From: Bromus sterilis
Lineage: Eukaryota > Streptophyta > Magnoliopsida > Poales > Poaceae
Assembly (NCBI GenBank): GCA_950022295.1
Contig: OX465600.1
Location: 236,799,782 to 236,863,781, forward strand
DNA length: 64,000 nucleotides
Reading direction: 5' to 3'
Shown: piece by piece, positions 11,049-22,404 of the stretch
Numbering within the stretch: position 1 is the first letter of the stretch
Layout of the letters: the number at the start of each line of letters is the position of its first letter
Program-made: the position numbers and the translations under genes
Notes under the pieces: generated by a model
Database searches by the model: none
The model's input: only the letters and a program-made list of their open reading frames with translations
Told to the model about the DNA's origin: nothing

Positions 11049-11894
11049 ATGTCTCAAGGAACCCGTGGCCAGATTGGTCGTAACCAAGGTCGTGGGAACA
11101 ACCAGGAGGAAGACAACCTTCCACCCCCACCCACGATGGCCCAAGTTCTGATGGAGGTCGAGAGGAACCGCCGTGACTCTCACCACCTGCTGGAAGTCAT
11201 TGCCCACAACACCACTCAGCAGCGCAATGAGTTGGTGTCCCTGAACGACTTCATCCGACTTCATCCCCCGGTTTTCAGTTACTCCACCGAGCCCCTTGAC
11301 GCCGATGACTGGCTCCGCAGCATCGAGAGGAAGCTCCAAGCCGGCCATGTTGCAGATGGCGACAAGGTCAGCGACGCCACGTATCATCTGGAAGGTGCGG
11401 CTAGCTCTTGTTGGGAGAACTTTCTGAATATGCGACCCGTTGGTCCACCTGCATCTTGGGAGGAATTCTGCACCTCTTTCCGCGAGCACCACATTCCCAA
11501 GGGTCTCATGGACCGCAAGCGTGAGGAGTTCTACAACCTCAACCAAGGCAGAAGGACAGTTGACGAGTTCAGTCGTGAGTTCAACCGACTTGCTCGTTAT
11601 GCAACTGAAGAAGTCTCCACCGAATCCAAGAAACAAGAGAGGTTCCATCGTGGCCTCAACTCCGGACTCCGTCGCGAGCTCAACCTTCATGACTTTGCCA
11701 CCTTTCAGGTCCTTGTCAACAAGGCCATCAAGGCAGAGGACATGAACACCCCCAATGATTTCCGCAAACACCCCAGAGATGATAGTTCATCCAGTTCTGG
11801 CTCCCAGAAGCGCAAGATCTGGATTCCAAACAGCATGTTCCGCCAGAACAACCCACCGAGGCCATCCTATGTGGCGCCTCGTCCACCCACCTAG
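11049..11894 (+). pseudogene. gag: G gag, matrix/capsid part, ended by an in-frame TAG
   Basis: Gag forms the particle that packages the element RNA. The frame starts at ATG 11049 (MSQGTRGQIGRNQ). It holds a retrotransposon-gag core from about residue 75: DADDWLRSIERKL, SCWENFLNM, and SWEEFCTSFREHHIP followed by KREEFYNLNQGRRTVDEFSR. It stops at TAG 11892-11894, before the zinc knuckle, which is read in the same frame just beyond (CYKCGQAGHYSREC, near 11945). The codon is therefore probably a nonsense mutation (CAG to TAG would fit), not a natural gag end. The following TTC CAC is not a known leaky stop context. Without readthrough this copy makes a Gag lacking its nucleic-acid-binding part and no Pol. 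Confidence 0.9.
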
Positions 11895-14800
11895 TTCCAC
11901 CCAGCTCCACCAAACAACCCAGCTCCACGCACTGTTTTCGGAGCTTGCTACAAATGTGGTCAGGCAGGCCACTACTCTCGCGAGTGTCCCCAGAACCAGC
12001 TCCAACACCAGAATGCTCCACCACGTGCCGGAGGCAACAACAACAACAACAATGGCCGTGGCAAGCCATCCCAGAAGGTCTTCACCGCCAAACCCGCTCC
12101 TCCCGCCACTCGTGGACGTCTGAACCAGATTGCCGCCGAAGAGACTGACGACACCACTGACGTCATTCTTGGTACGCTCCCAGTCAATTATGTTCCTACT
12201 TCCGTTCTTTTCGACCCAGGAGCATCTCATTCACTCATGTCGGAAAGTTATGCACTTCGTCATGAGTTACCCTTTGTTGAATTGTCCACCCCGATGGTTA
12301 TTCAAACTCCAGGGTCAAGATGGCAAACTAATAGAGTGAGCCATGGTAAACAAATTGCAATTGAAGGTTTAGTATTCCTTGCTTCACTCATAGCCCTCAA
12401 GTCTTCAGACATTGATGTCATCCTTGGCATGGATTGGCTATCAAGACAGAATGCCTACCTGGATTGCAGAAGCAAATCGGTGAAACTCACCCACCCTTCA
12501 GGCCAAACAGTCAACTATACCTCACCCAGAACAAGAACCCAAGTGCATTCCTTGAATGTACTTCCCCTTCCCGAACTTGAAGATATTCCGGTGGTTCGTG
12601 ACTTCCCGGATGTCTTTCCTGAAGAGCTTCCGGGCATGCCACCCGACAGATGTGTAGAATTTATAGTGGATCTTGTTCCAGGAACCGCACCAATTTCCAA
12701 ATGCCCATATAAAATGGCCCCACATGAGTTAGCTGAGCTAAAAACCCAACTTGATGCTTCGTTGGCAAAAGGCTTCATCCGCCCTAGCTCATCGCCATGG
12801 GGTTGCCCCGTTCTGTTCGTAAAGAAGAAAGATGGAACAGAAAGGATGTGCGTAGACTATCGCCCGCTAAATTTAGCGACGATAAAGAACAAATACCCAC
12901 TGCCCAAGATCAATGATCTTTATGATCAACTTGCAGGATCCTCCGTCTTCTCCAAGATGGATTTGAGATTAGGTTATCATCAGATCAGAATCCGAAACGA
13001 GGACATTCCCAAAACGGCTTTTACTACTCGTTATGGTCTTTACGAGTACACCGTCATGTCCTTTGGTTTAACCAATGCCCCCGCCACATTCTCACGCTTG
13101 ATGAATTCGATCTTCATGGAGTACCTAGATAAATTTGTTGTGGTTTATCTCGATGATATTCTCATCTACTCGAAGAACGAAGGAGATCATGCCGAACACT
13201 TAAGGCTGGTATTGATGAAGCTTAGAGAGCATCGCCTGTACGCTAAATTCTCCAAGTGTGAATTCTGGCTACCAGAAGTGACCTATTTAGGCCACATGAT
13301 TTCTACAAAAGGCATTGCTGTGAATCCCGAGAGAGTTCAGGCCGTCCTTGACTGGACTCCACCTGAATCGGTTAAGCAAGTTAGGAGTTTTCTTGGCCTA
13401 GCCAGCTATTGCCGTCGCTTCGTCGAGAACTTTTCTAAAGTTGCAAAGCCTCTAACTGAACTCCTCAAGAAAGATAAGAAATTCTTATGGACTCCCAAGT
13501 GCAAGGAAAGATTTCAAGAGCTAAAAAGAAGATTGACTTCTGCACCTGTACTTGCACCTCCAGACACCAAAAGGGATTTCGAGATCTATTGTGATGCATC
13601 ACGGCAAGGGTTAGGATGCATACTTCTGCAAGATCGACATGTGGTAGCTTATGCTTCACGCCAGTTGCGGTCACATGAAGAGAACTATCCTACCCATGAC
13701 CTTGAACTCGCTGCCGTAGTTCATGCCCTAACGACTTGGCGACATTACCTCCTTGGTAATCGTTGTGATATTTATTCCGACCACCAAAGCCTCAAATATA
13801 TTTTCACCCAGCCAGATCTTAATCTCAGGCAAAGACGCTGGACTGAGTTGATAAAAGATTACGACGTAGCAATTTCTTACACCCCAGGCGAAGCCAATGT
13901 CATGGCTGATGCACTAAGTCGTAAGTCATATTGTAACAACCTTATGTTACAACAGTATCAACCACTTCTTCATGAGGACTTTCGCAAGCTCAACCTTGAA
14001 ATTGTTCCTCATGGCTATCTTTCTACCTTGGTGGCGAAACCAACTCTTGAGGATCAAATCATAGTTGCCCAAAGGCGTGCACGAGGTGTTCGCCGGATCA
14101 AGGAGAACATTGCTAGCGGAGTTGCTAAATGTTTCTCCACAGATAGCAAAGGAACGGTATTCTTTGAAAATCGTTTGGTAGTACCTAAGAATAGGGAACT
14201 AAGGCAACTCATCCTCAAGGAAGCCCATGACACACCCCTCTCAATTCATCCCGGTAGCACAAAAATGTACCGAGATCTACGCCAGAGATTTTGGTGGACT
14301 AGGATGAAGAGAGACATTGCTCAATTTGTTGCCGAATGTGATGTTTGTCGTCGCATTAAGGCAGAACATCAAAGACCTGCTGGTACACTTCAACCTTTGT
14401 CTATTCCCGAGTGGAAATGGGACAAAGTCGGTATGGATTTCATCACCGGCTTTCCAAAAACCCAGAAAGGAAACAATGCCATCTTCGTTGTCATAGATAG
14501 GCTTTCCAAAGTTGCTCACTTCCTTCCGGTTCGCGAGTCTATAACTGCTAGCCAGTTAGCGGACTTGTATATCTCTAGAATTGTATCCCTTCACGGTGTT
14601 CCTTTGGAAATCAATTCTGATCGCGGTAGCCTTTGTACCTCTAGATTTTGGGGAAGCTTTCAGAATGCTATCGGAACTCATCTCTCCTTTAGTACGGCTT
14701 TCCATCCTCAGTCTAGCGGCCAAGTCGAAAGGGTTAACCAAATTCTTGAAGACATGCTCAGAGCTTGCGTTATCTCATTCGGAAAGAATTGGGAGAAGTC

Positions 14801-15539
14801 TCTTCCATTTGCCGAATTTACTTATAACAATAGTTTTCAATCTAGTCCGAACATGGCTCCTTTTGAGCTCCTATATGGACGACGATGTCGAACACCTTTA
14901 AACTGGTCAGAAACCGGTGAAAGACAATTCTTTGGACCGGATATGGTCAAGGAAGCAGAAGAGCAAGTTCGCATTGTTCGTGATCAATTGAAAGCAGCCC
15001 AGTCTCGTCAGAAAAGCTACTATGATCGTCATCATAGGCAAGAGAGCTACAATCTGGATGAGAAGGCTTACCTTCGGGTTACTCCTCTGAAGGGAACCCA
15101 ACGTTTCGGTATCAAAGGCAAGTTGGCTTCACGTTACATCGGACCTTTCCGCATTATTGCTAAACGTGGAGAAGTTGCCTACCAACTTGAACTACCTCCG
15201 TACCTCTCCCGAGTACATGATGTATTCCATGTGTCCCAACTCAGGCGTTGCTTCAAGGACCCCATCCGCGAAGACGACCATGAAACGCTTGATCTTCAAG
15301 ATGACCTTTCTTATCGAGAATACCCCGTTCGTGTTCTTGATTCCGCAGAGCGTGTCACTCGTCGTCAGAAGATTAGGTTTCTGAAAGTGCAATGGTCACA
15401 CCACTCCGAAAGAGAAGCTACGTGGGAAAGAGAAGACCGTCTCAGTGCCGAGTACCCCACCTTCCTCCCGCAGACTTCTGAATCTCGGGACGAGATTCTG
15501 TTGAGTGGGGGCGAGTTGTCAGAACCCTCTGTTAGGTAA
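11895..15539 (+). CDS. pol: G pol: zinc knuckle, protease, RT, RNase H, integrase, chromodomain
   Basis: The frame is the same as gag and open from the TAG to TAA 15537-15539. In order: a CCHC knuckle; a protease motif DPGASHS at 12213, where the usual D-S/T-G is D-P-G; a second protease motif ILGMDWL; reverse transcriptase with YLDD at 13146-13157; RNase H with YCDAS and ADALSRK; an integrase HHCC finger (AHDTPLSIHPG ... CDVC); catalytic Asp at 14436, Asp at 14619 and Glu at 14727 (exact D-35-E spacing); a GPF module near 15140; and a C-terminal chromodomain (LKVQWSHHSEREATWERE). The chromodomain guides integration into heterochromatin in this clade. The last seven codons lie inside the 3' LTR. 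Apart from the protease change and SDRGSL for the usual SDRGSQ, it looks intact. Confidence 0.95.
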   Translation, partial: FHPAPPNNPAPRTVFGACYKCGQAGHYSRECPQNQLQHQNAPPRAGGNNNNNNGRGKPSQKVFTAKPAPPATRGRLNQIAAEETDDTTDVILGTLPVNYVPTSVLFDPGASHSLMSESYALRHELPFVELSTPMVIQTPGSRWQTNRVSHGKQIAIEGLVFLASLIALKSSDIDVILGMDWLSRQNAYLDCRSKSVKLTHPSGQTVNYTSPRTRTQVHSLNVLPLPELEDIPVVRDFPDVFPEELPGMPPDRCVEFIVDLVPGTAPISKCPYKMAPHELAELKTQLDASLAKGFIRPSSSPWGCPVLFVKKKDGTERMCVDYRPLNLATIKNKYPLPKINDLYDQLAGSSVFSKMDLRLGYHQIRIRNEDIPKTAFTTRYGLYEYTVMSFGLTNAPATFSRLMNSIFMEYLDKFVVVYLDDILIYSKNEGDHAEHLRLVLMKLREHRLYAKFSKCEFWLPEVTYLGHMISTKGIAVNPERVQAVLDWTPPESVKQVRSFLGLASYCRRFVENFSKVAKPLTELLKKDKKFLWTPKCKERFQELKRRLTSAPVLAPPDTKRDFEIYCDASRQGLGCILLQDRHVVAYASRQLRSHEENYPTHDLELAAVVHALTTWRHYLLGNRCDIYSDHQSLKYIFTQPDLNLRQRRWTELIKDYDVAISYTPGEANVMADALSRKSYCNNLMLQQYQPLLHEDFRKLNLEIVPHGYLSTLVAKPTLEDQIIVAQRRARGVRRIKENIASGVAKCFSTDSKGTVFFENRLVVPKNRELRQLILKEAHDTPLSIHPGSTKMYRDLRQRFWWTRMKRDIAQFVAECDVCRRIKAEHQRPAGTLQPLSIPEWKWDKVGMDFITGFPKTQKGNNAIFVVIDRLSKVAHFLPVRESITASQLADLYISRIVSLHGVPLEINSDRGSLCTSRFWGSFQNAIGTHLSFSTAFHPQSSGQVERVNQILEDMLRACVISFGKNWEKSLPFAEFTYNNSFQSSPNMAPFELLYGRRCRTPLNWSETGERQFFGPDMVKEAEEQVRIVRDQLKAAQSRQKSYYDRHHRQESYNLDEKAYLRVTPLKGTQRFGIKGKLASRYIGPFRIIAKRGEVAYQLELPPYLSRVHDVFHVSQLRRCFKDPIREDDHETLDLQDDLSYREYPVRVLDSAERVTRRQKIRFLKVQWSHHSEREATWEREDRLSAEYPTFLPQTSESRDEILLSGGELSEPSVR
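15503..15515 (+). promoter_or_regulatory. Polypurine tract of G
   Basis: GAGTGGGGGCGAG lies one base before the 3' LTR start TGTCAG. It falls inside the pol reading frame, so it is constrained both as plus-strand primer and as coding sequence. Confidence 0.85.
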
Positions 15540-18500
15540 TGTGCTAGGATCAAGTAACCTTGCATCATGTCAAATTTTCAAAGGAAATCAACTTCAAAAT
15601 CCAAATGGGAGAAGGAACACCCCCCAGATGAATTAATTCAAAAGGCCAGATAAAAATCTTTTCCAAAAATTCATGTTAGACTTTTGAAAAGTCTTATAAA
15701 TGAGTGTGATCACATATCAAGTGATGTGGGAACCACCCCATGCTCATAGATTTTTCAAATATTCAAACAGTGCCTTGGAATTAAAGAAATACCCCTATTT
15801 GATTTAAAATTCAAATCATTTGAATTTTAAAAATGTTGAAAGTTTATGAGTGGCTAGTCTATATTATTATGAGGCCACATAAAAGTTTTCAGCATTTAAT
15901 AAAATGATTTGGTATTTTTACCAAAGTCAAAACAAATATACAGAAAAACAGAAAGGAAAGATTAAACAGAAAAAGGAAAAGAACTTACCTCTCGCCAGGG
16001 GGCGAGGCCCACCTCTCCAGCCGGCCCAGCCCACCAGGGGAACTCCCCTGTCGTCTTCCCCAGGCATGAGCACACAGCTGCGTGCCCGGCATGCCGTGGC
16101 CGTCGCGGTGGAGGCTCCTCAGCGACTCCCCTGCCTCCTTCTCACCGCCCGCGTGTCCTGGAGAAGCCCAGGCCTCTTTCCCCTCCTTCTTCGCCCTCCA
16201 GTTCATCCTCCCCGCGAAGAGCAGCGACGCCACCATAGCCAAGCCGGAGCGCAGCCGTGCGGACTCGTAGCCAACGACGTCGAGGAGCCGAACCAAGGTG
16301 TCCAAGCGCTTCGCCGTCGTCGTCTTCACCGACTTGCAAAAGGAATCGAGCCCGGAGCCCGCGTAGACGCCGAATTCTTCCTCGAGTCCCCGCCGGCCGC
16401 CCTGAAGGACTTCGTCGTTTCCGCCGCCGTTGAACCACCCCGGCCCTCGCCACCACCTCTGCTGAGTTCAGGGTGAGCTTGCAAGCGAAATCCCTCTGTC
16501 TCCCCCCTGTATTGCTCACTCTAGCCGGATCCGCCATGGTTGCCGAAGCATGTCGCCGCCATGGATGAGCTCGAGGTCGCCCCTGTGCCCCTTCGTCTCA
16601 GCCAGAGCGTGCGTTTGGCTCCTAAGCATGCCAGCGTTCGAACGCACGCGAGATCAGGTCGAACCGTGCGCTACAACGTCGACTAAGACCTCGCCGTGGT
16701 TCTGCTTCCGCCGGAGTCGTCGCCGTCGTCGCTCCCGACCTCCCCGCAACCCCCTGTTGCCTCCAGAAGACGCGGACGACCTCCAGGAGTAAGCCGGTGC
16801 CCTCCGTTTGCCCTCCCGTGGCCCCTAGCTCACTCCGGCGAGTTGCCGCCGTGGCTCCAGTCGCCGGCGTCAAGCCGCCGGTGGGTTAGCCACTAATCAC
16901 CCAGTTAGTGACCCCCTGGGTCACTGACCAGTGGGCCCAGTGGCTTAATTAACCCCAGCCACTGACAGGGTGACCCCACATGTCAGCCCCCCCCCTGACG
17001 TCAGCCTGACGCATTAAATCAATTTAAATGAATTTCCAGAGATTATTTGAATTAAAAGAATTCCAGAAAATCCAGGAAATACCCCAAACTTTGGAAATTC
17101 ATAGAAAATTCATATTGACTCCAAATTGGACAAATAATATATGAAAAATGATCAGGAGAAAATTATCTTTCCAAATATGCAACTTTCAACTCTGTTTGAG
17201 TTGAATTTAAAATGTGATCAGTAGCATTTGCTATTTGATTTAAATGGAATTAAATCAAATTCAAATCAAATATTTTTGCAACTTGAACCATGGCAACATG
17301 CTACATTTCAATCACACATCAGAGGCATATCATACACATTTGGAATTTTTTCAAAATGATCAAACTATATCACATACAACTTGGATAATGTTGAATTCAA
17401 ATGTGGAGTTTGAATTTGCATTTCAAATGCAATATACTCCACTTAAATGGAATTGCCTCACACATCACAAATTATACTTCAAGTATCAACATTTATTCAT
17501 GTGCTTGAGCATTGCATTCATTTGATTGCTACTTCGTGCTTTGTTTGTCGCATAGAGGTGGAACCGGAGCAAGAGGTTGCAACCTTCGTTCAAGACCCCG
17601 AACCCGAACCTCGTCAGCAAGGCAAGCAAACCCCCATTGATCATGTCGATAAAATCCCACTTCCTTCTCATGTCTCGCTTATGCATTGTTTAGGATGATC
17701 ACCATGTTACGATTCTACCGCATAGATGAACCCATTCCTTTGCATGACCTATCATTTTGTCACAGTAGTAAGCAAACCACAATCCTAGCAAATGTAGGAG
17801 TTGTTTGATATCATGTGGCCCCTGCAATGTTACTGCTTATTGCATGCTTAGTATGATACCATGTTGTTACTGTGATGTGAGTCGGGATGGGAATGATCAT
17901 GTTGATGATGGTAGAAAAGTGTTGGTGAATCGACCCTAATACAAGGTGAACGATGAGAGGCTGTGTAGGAGTACACGGTGGGTTGTCTCGTTGAACACCG
18001 CCCTAGTACGAGTTCTTGTGTGGTGATCCAAGATGAAGAGTACAACCACACATTGGGCTCACTGACCCCTCTCAACTTACTAACTCATCCCTTTCGATGT
18101 CCAGATGTCGCAGTAGTTCGGAGTTCTGGTAGGCTTGTGGCCTGGATGCTAAGTGAGAGAACGGCTCACCCGAGACCGGCTTATGCACCACGCACACATC
18201 GCTTGGGTCCACTTCGGTAAAACGGCCGGGTTCACGATAGTGGTAGCCAACCCAAGTAGGCGGCTTTCTTGGACTAGATAGGCTATGAGGTAACAGTTGT
18301 GGTGAGCATCCTCGCCGGCACCCCTTGAATGGTGTCGAGTACAAAGGCGGTAAATGATGATCATGTGTGTGTAGCGGTACACCCTTGCAAGGTTAACAAA
18401 ACTATTCGAATAGCCGCGTCCGCGGTTATGGACTGCTTGGAAAGCTTAGCTTGATTATTAGATAACTTGAACCGGATACTTCTAAAACACACCAAGATAA

Positions 18501-19542
18501 GTGTGAGTGCTATGGCGTGCTTTCTCGTGGGGAAGTCGAGGAAGGAACCATCGTGGTGTATTGGTTGGTGAAAGTAGTGGACTCGTGTATGCTTCTTACC
18601 TCAAAGTCTGGTACTCGTAGTTCAGGACTAGCCAAGTCAAAGCTGGCATTTCTGCAAGTGAACCCCACCTCCCTTTACCTTGATACATGTGCATGAGTAG
18701 TATAGCGCCTATGTAAGTCTTGCTGAGTACGACTTTGTACTCACGTTTGCTTAATCTATGTTTTAGATGATTCCACTGACCCCGAAGGTGGCTTCTTCAT
18801 CGAGCTGGACGACTGAAGACAACTAGTCTAGTCCCAGTCAGACGACTGGTTCCCTCGTGGAGGGCTTTGTGTTTAAATAAGGCTTCTTAAGCCATTTGTT
18901 AAACTTGTCTGTACTCAGACATAATTTTCTTCCGCCTGTGTTGTAATGTTGGATCACATGTATGTGATCTCTGTGTGTACTCTATAAGAGTTATAAATAA
19001 AATGTACACTTTGTAGAGAATTGCAATGGTACCTGCTGTTCATACAAGGCATGTGTGCTGCGTGTATGTTTATAACATGCATGTCTTTGTATGGGTTTTC
19101 GAGACCTTAGTTGTGTTCTGGCTGGCGGTCTTTCATACACCAAGTGGCCCTTAGATGTGCGCAGCTTGGGGCATCGCGATGTGATTGCTCGAGACTCCGT
19201 CTCGTGCACACTTTGTGGTATGATCGACCCCGCCCTAGACCCCGACTAAGTGATCGGGCTGGAGTAAGTCTATGTAAGAGTTTTGAGATAGTCGATAGTA
19301 TGGTTGAGGCGACTTGTCTTTGAATATGGGAGTTCACCACCCATATCATTAGACTTGTGTGCGGACGATGAGGACCCATCTCAGTTGATCATCCGGCCTG
19401 GATGGGATGCCCCTCACGTACGATGCTTTCCGAGAATGTTCAGTGCTTGGCCTTGTCTGCTTAGACAAGTGGGTGCGGTTCTCGGCTCTCCATATGACTA
19501 TGTCTTAACTGTACTTGCATACGCTAACCCCGGGTCCCGACA
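15517..19542 (+). mobile_element. G: 3' LTR (4,026 bp)
   Basis: Nearly identical to the 5' LTR. The main difference is loss of 34 bp at about 16950, between two TTAATTAA copies still present in the left LTR near 6890-6935. It ends GACA at 19542, followed by the TSD TCGGC. Confidence 0.95.
18383..18425 (+). other. Palindrome triplet in the G 3' LTR
   Basis: Same three palindromes as at 8359-8401: CCTTGCAAGG (18383-18392), CTATTCGAATAG (18402-18413) and CCGCGTCCGCGG (18414-18425). The TGAGTAC hairpin lies at 18724-18743. Confidence 0.7.
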
Positions 19543-19905
19543 TCGGCGTTATGGAAAGAAAGACTTGGCGTCCAAGACTAAAGCTAGATTTGGCAACTGT
19601 CTCTGTAAACGTAGATGGAATCCTTGCGGCCCAACATAATATATAAAGGCTGGGAGAGGGGACGTCTAGGTAATACAATCTCATAGCATCGCCTCCGATC
19701 TCGAGCGATCTCGCCTTGACCTCCACTATAATCGCCTCCATCATAATACAAAAGAGTAGGAAGTAGGGGTTTTACCGATCGAGGGCCCTGAACCTGGGTA
19801 AATATCTGTCTCTTGTTAGCCGACGAGCATCGCCAACCAGCTCCTCCCTCTACGATCTAAACCCAGGGTACATTACCATGGTATTGCCGAGGTTGATCCT
19901 CATCA
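19543..19905 (+). mobile_element. B: Tat-type 3' LTR, second part
   Basis: Continues the LTR interrupted by G; 19543-19547 is the second TSD copy. A TATA box, ATATATAAAG, lies at 19639-19648 and supports plus orientation. The end, GGTTGATCCTCATCA, corresponds to the C LTR end GGTTGATCCCCGTCA. B sits in the last bases of the A2 5' LTR; its right TSD copy would be GCCAT, and the left copy is not preserved. Confidence 0.8.
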
Positions 19906-19922
19906 GCCATCAAGCAAATTTC

Positions 19923-19940
19923 GGGCGCCGTTTTCGGGGA
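19923..19940 (+). promoter_or_regulatory. Primer-binding site of A2 (tRNA-Asp, degenerate)
   Basis: GGGCGCCGTTTTCGGGGA aligns with TGGCGCCGTTGCCGGGGA, the complement of the plant tRNA-Asp 3' end, with three mismatches. The D copy (47203-47220) is perfect and that of A3 has one mismatch. Confidence 0.8.
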
Positions 19941-20083
19941 TTCCAGTCTACAAGATAGAGGAGTTTCACACTATCTTTTACCTTTGATTTTTAGTGTTGT
20001 TAGTTTACTTTCTAGTTTTCGCTTTAGTGTCTTATATCAAAACCCCCCCAAAAATAGTTACTTTGTTGTTGTCTGCTGCTACT

Positions 20084-20888
20084 ATGGGTACTTATAAAAG
20101 TAACAGACCTTGTGACTACACTAGCTATGATGGGGAATTATGCCCATGGCATGGTCTCCCTGGGAAGAAACCGGATCTTCGGTTTGAAGTTGACCCTAAA
20201 CGTCCTCACACTTGGGAGGATGTCAAAACTGTTATAATATAAAGCAATTCAAATGTAGAGGATGACACCACATCTTTGATAAATAGAAAATAACTTGATT
20301 TTGATAATTGCACTCTCCCTGATGTTATTACATTTTTGCAAAGAATGGCCAAAGAACCCCACACTAGTTCACTTAACATTACCTTCATCGAGCATATTAC
20401 CAATGCTCTTATCAAAGCTAGGGAGGAGAAGCTTAAGTTAGAGGTTTCTATCCCGATAAAACTAGAAGATGGTTGGGATCCTATGGTTAATATCAGAATG
20501 AATAATTTTTCTTCCTTTTCTTTATGTGATGTTGGAGCTAGTGCCTCCGTTTTACCCAAAAGGTCCTTGTTCTTTTGGTGTTCGCCTCGTTGATTCTTTG
20601 ATAAAGAAACCTTTAGGGAGGATTGATGATGTTCTTATAGTTGTCAATGATAACTATGTTCCCGTTGATTTTCTTGTCATGGACACTGAGTGTGATTCCT
20701 CATGTGCAATTACTTTGGGGCGTCCTTTTTGAGGCATCGTTGGTGCTGTCATTGATATGAAAGAAGGGATTATCAGATTCTAATCTCCCCTCAAGAAAGG
20801 AATGGAACATTTCCCTAGAAAGAAGATAAAGTTACCATTTGAGTCCGTTACACGGGCAAGCTATGCTTTCGAAATTGATAAAACTTGA
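20084..20888 (+). pseudogene. A2 gag-protease remnant
   Basis: The first ATG gives MGTYKSNRPCDYTSYDG and runs about 50 codons to a TAA at 20240. The central Gag region present in A3 is missing. From about 20296 the sequence matches the protease-containing end of the A3 frame: HITNALIKAREEK, LEDGWDP, and CDVGASASVLPKR, with the catalytic-type Asp in DVGA. About 35 bp after LPKR are deleted relative to A3, shifting the frame. The remainder (RLVDS, LVMDTECDSSCAITLGRPF) continues in another frame with more stops. By homology it derives from an Athila-type Gag-protease polyprotein and can no longer make a working product. Confidence 0.8.
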
Positions 20889-20934
20889 TCTTCTTGCATC
20901 ATGCCTAGCTCAAAGGCATAAAAGAAAGCGCTTA

Positions 20935-20950
20935 TTGGGAGGCAACCCAA
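20935..20950 (+). other. Post-ORF hairpin TTGGG-AGGCAA-CCCAA (A2)
   Basis: A 5-bp stem with a 6-nt loop, 46 nt after the last in-frame stop of the gag-protease remnant. The corresponding place in D (45891-45904, minus strand) reads CGGG-AGGCAG-CCCG. The loop is nearly the same while the stem pair changed on both sides. Confidence 0.6.
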
Positions 20951-22404
20951 AATGTTCTTTACTTTCATTTTTAGTGGTCTTGATGCTTTTTACTACTGTA
21001 GCAACATCATTGTATCTTTATTTTCAAGCTTTGTGCCAATTTTAGCCTCCAATAGCAAGAAAAATCAAAAGTTGTGACATGCTGTCCAAAAAATAGATTT
21101 TGTTTGCTTGACAGAAAAAGTCGCCTAAAACACCAGATCATCTTTTTGATCTGATTTTTTTGAAAGTATTATCTGTGCAATCGACTTTCTGCCATCTGTT
21201 CTGATTTTTTTGATTTGAGTTGCAGAAGTGCCCCTAAAAATTATTTACTACCTGCTGGTTTGTTTTTCCCAGATTCCGACCTTTATTGCGTTTTCAACGT
21301 TTTGCAAATATTAATCTTGCTTTTTCTTGGAATTTTTTTTGGCAATCTTGAGAAACAGTAGCTCTTTCTGAAAATAGTTATTTCCAGTGGAGGAAACTTA
21401 TTTATTTATGGGTACTAACCACTGTAATCAGCTTATGATGAGTTTCGTATGATGGGAGTTTTCAAGTGTGCGAAGGAAGATGATGAAAGATATCCGGGAT
21501 TGTCAAGAGCTCAAGCTTGGGGATGCCCCCATGAACCCCCAAGAAATATACAAGGAGAGTCACGTCTAAGCTTGGGGAGGCCCCCGTGCATCCCCTTCTC
21601 CATCAACAATCATCAGTTCCTCCTTCTACATGCTTTTTTTATCACTTGATGTGTTATGTGCTTAACTTGGAGCATCTCTCTCTTTACTTTTTATTTTGTT
21701 TAAGTTTTTTTATGTTCTTAACAAGTTTGACCCTAGCCTACATTGTTTGGGAGAGAAACACGCTCCACTCCACCCTAGAACACAACATAGGTGTTCTTTA
21801 TCTTTTTATAGCTGATGCCATGCTTAGCTCTTAGTTTTCATGCTTATCCTTTTTAAAAGCTTTTATTTAGGTTGTTGCTTTTGGAACTCTCTTGAGTTAT
21901 CATGCTTATCTTGTTTAGAGAGTTGGTCTATTGCACTGAGTTGTGTGTCTTGACTTGAGTTGGTAATTGAGGTTGTTATTTAAGTATATATAGTAGTAAC
22001 TTGCAATAGTTTTGAGGTATTGATTTGAGTAATGTTTGGTCTTTTGGTGTAAAGAGCTTTAGCCTATTAGTGAAAGGTGTCATATTTTGGGCAATCCGTG
22101 TTTATTTTCAAAAATACAAAATAATAATTAATTGAGAACTCTAGGTACTAGATGGATTTCTAACCTCTGGAGGGATTGTAATATATAGAGTACCCTCACA
22201 TACCATGGGTCGATGATGCGCAAGGATAACCAAACCCCCATACACTCCTCCTTGGGGTACTTGTCTCTTTGTGAACGTCCTGATTAGATAGAGAGTTACC
22301 GATCATAAGTGAATGAGTTCCTTTGACTAATGTGAGTATTCGATTATTGGCACTTCCACCATCCATATTTTGCTAGCCTCTTTGATACCGTGCATTTCCT
22401 TTTC

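Larger units (their letters stand above)
5462..19542 (+). mobile_element. G: complete Tekay-type chromovirus (Ty3/gypsy) retrotransposon
   Basis: G is a 14,081-bp element. Its LTRs (5462-9518 and 15517-19542) begin TGTCAGAACC and end GGGTCCCGACA. It is flanked by a perfect 5-bp TSD, TCGGC, at 5457-5461 and 19543-19547, and interrupts the LTR of B. In order it holds an initiator-Met tRNA primer site, an extra ORF, gag, pol with a C-terminal chromodomain, and a polypurine tract. By eye the LTRs differ by about 50 substitutions in 4 kb (near 1.2 percent) plus a 34-bp deletion in the right LTR, so insertion was fairly recent. The LTR size recalls the LARD class of barley; I cannot name the family. 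Confidence 0.95.

Noticed and set aside
11010..11771. 253-codon minus-strand frame opposite G gag
   Set aside because: It mirrors the gag coding frame and has no independent support.
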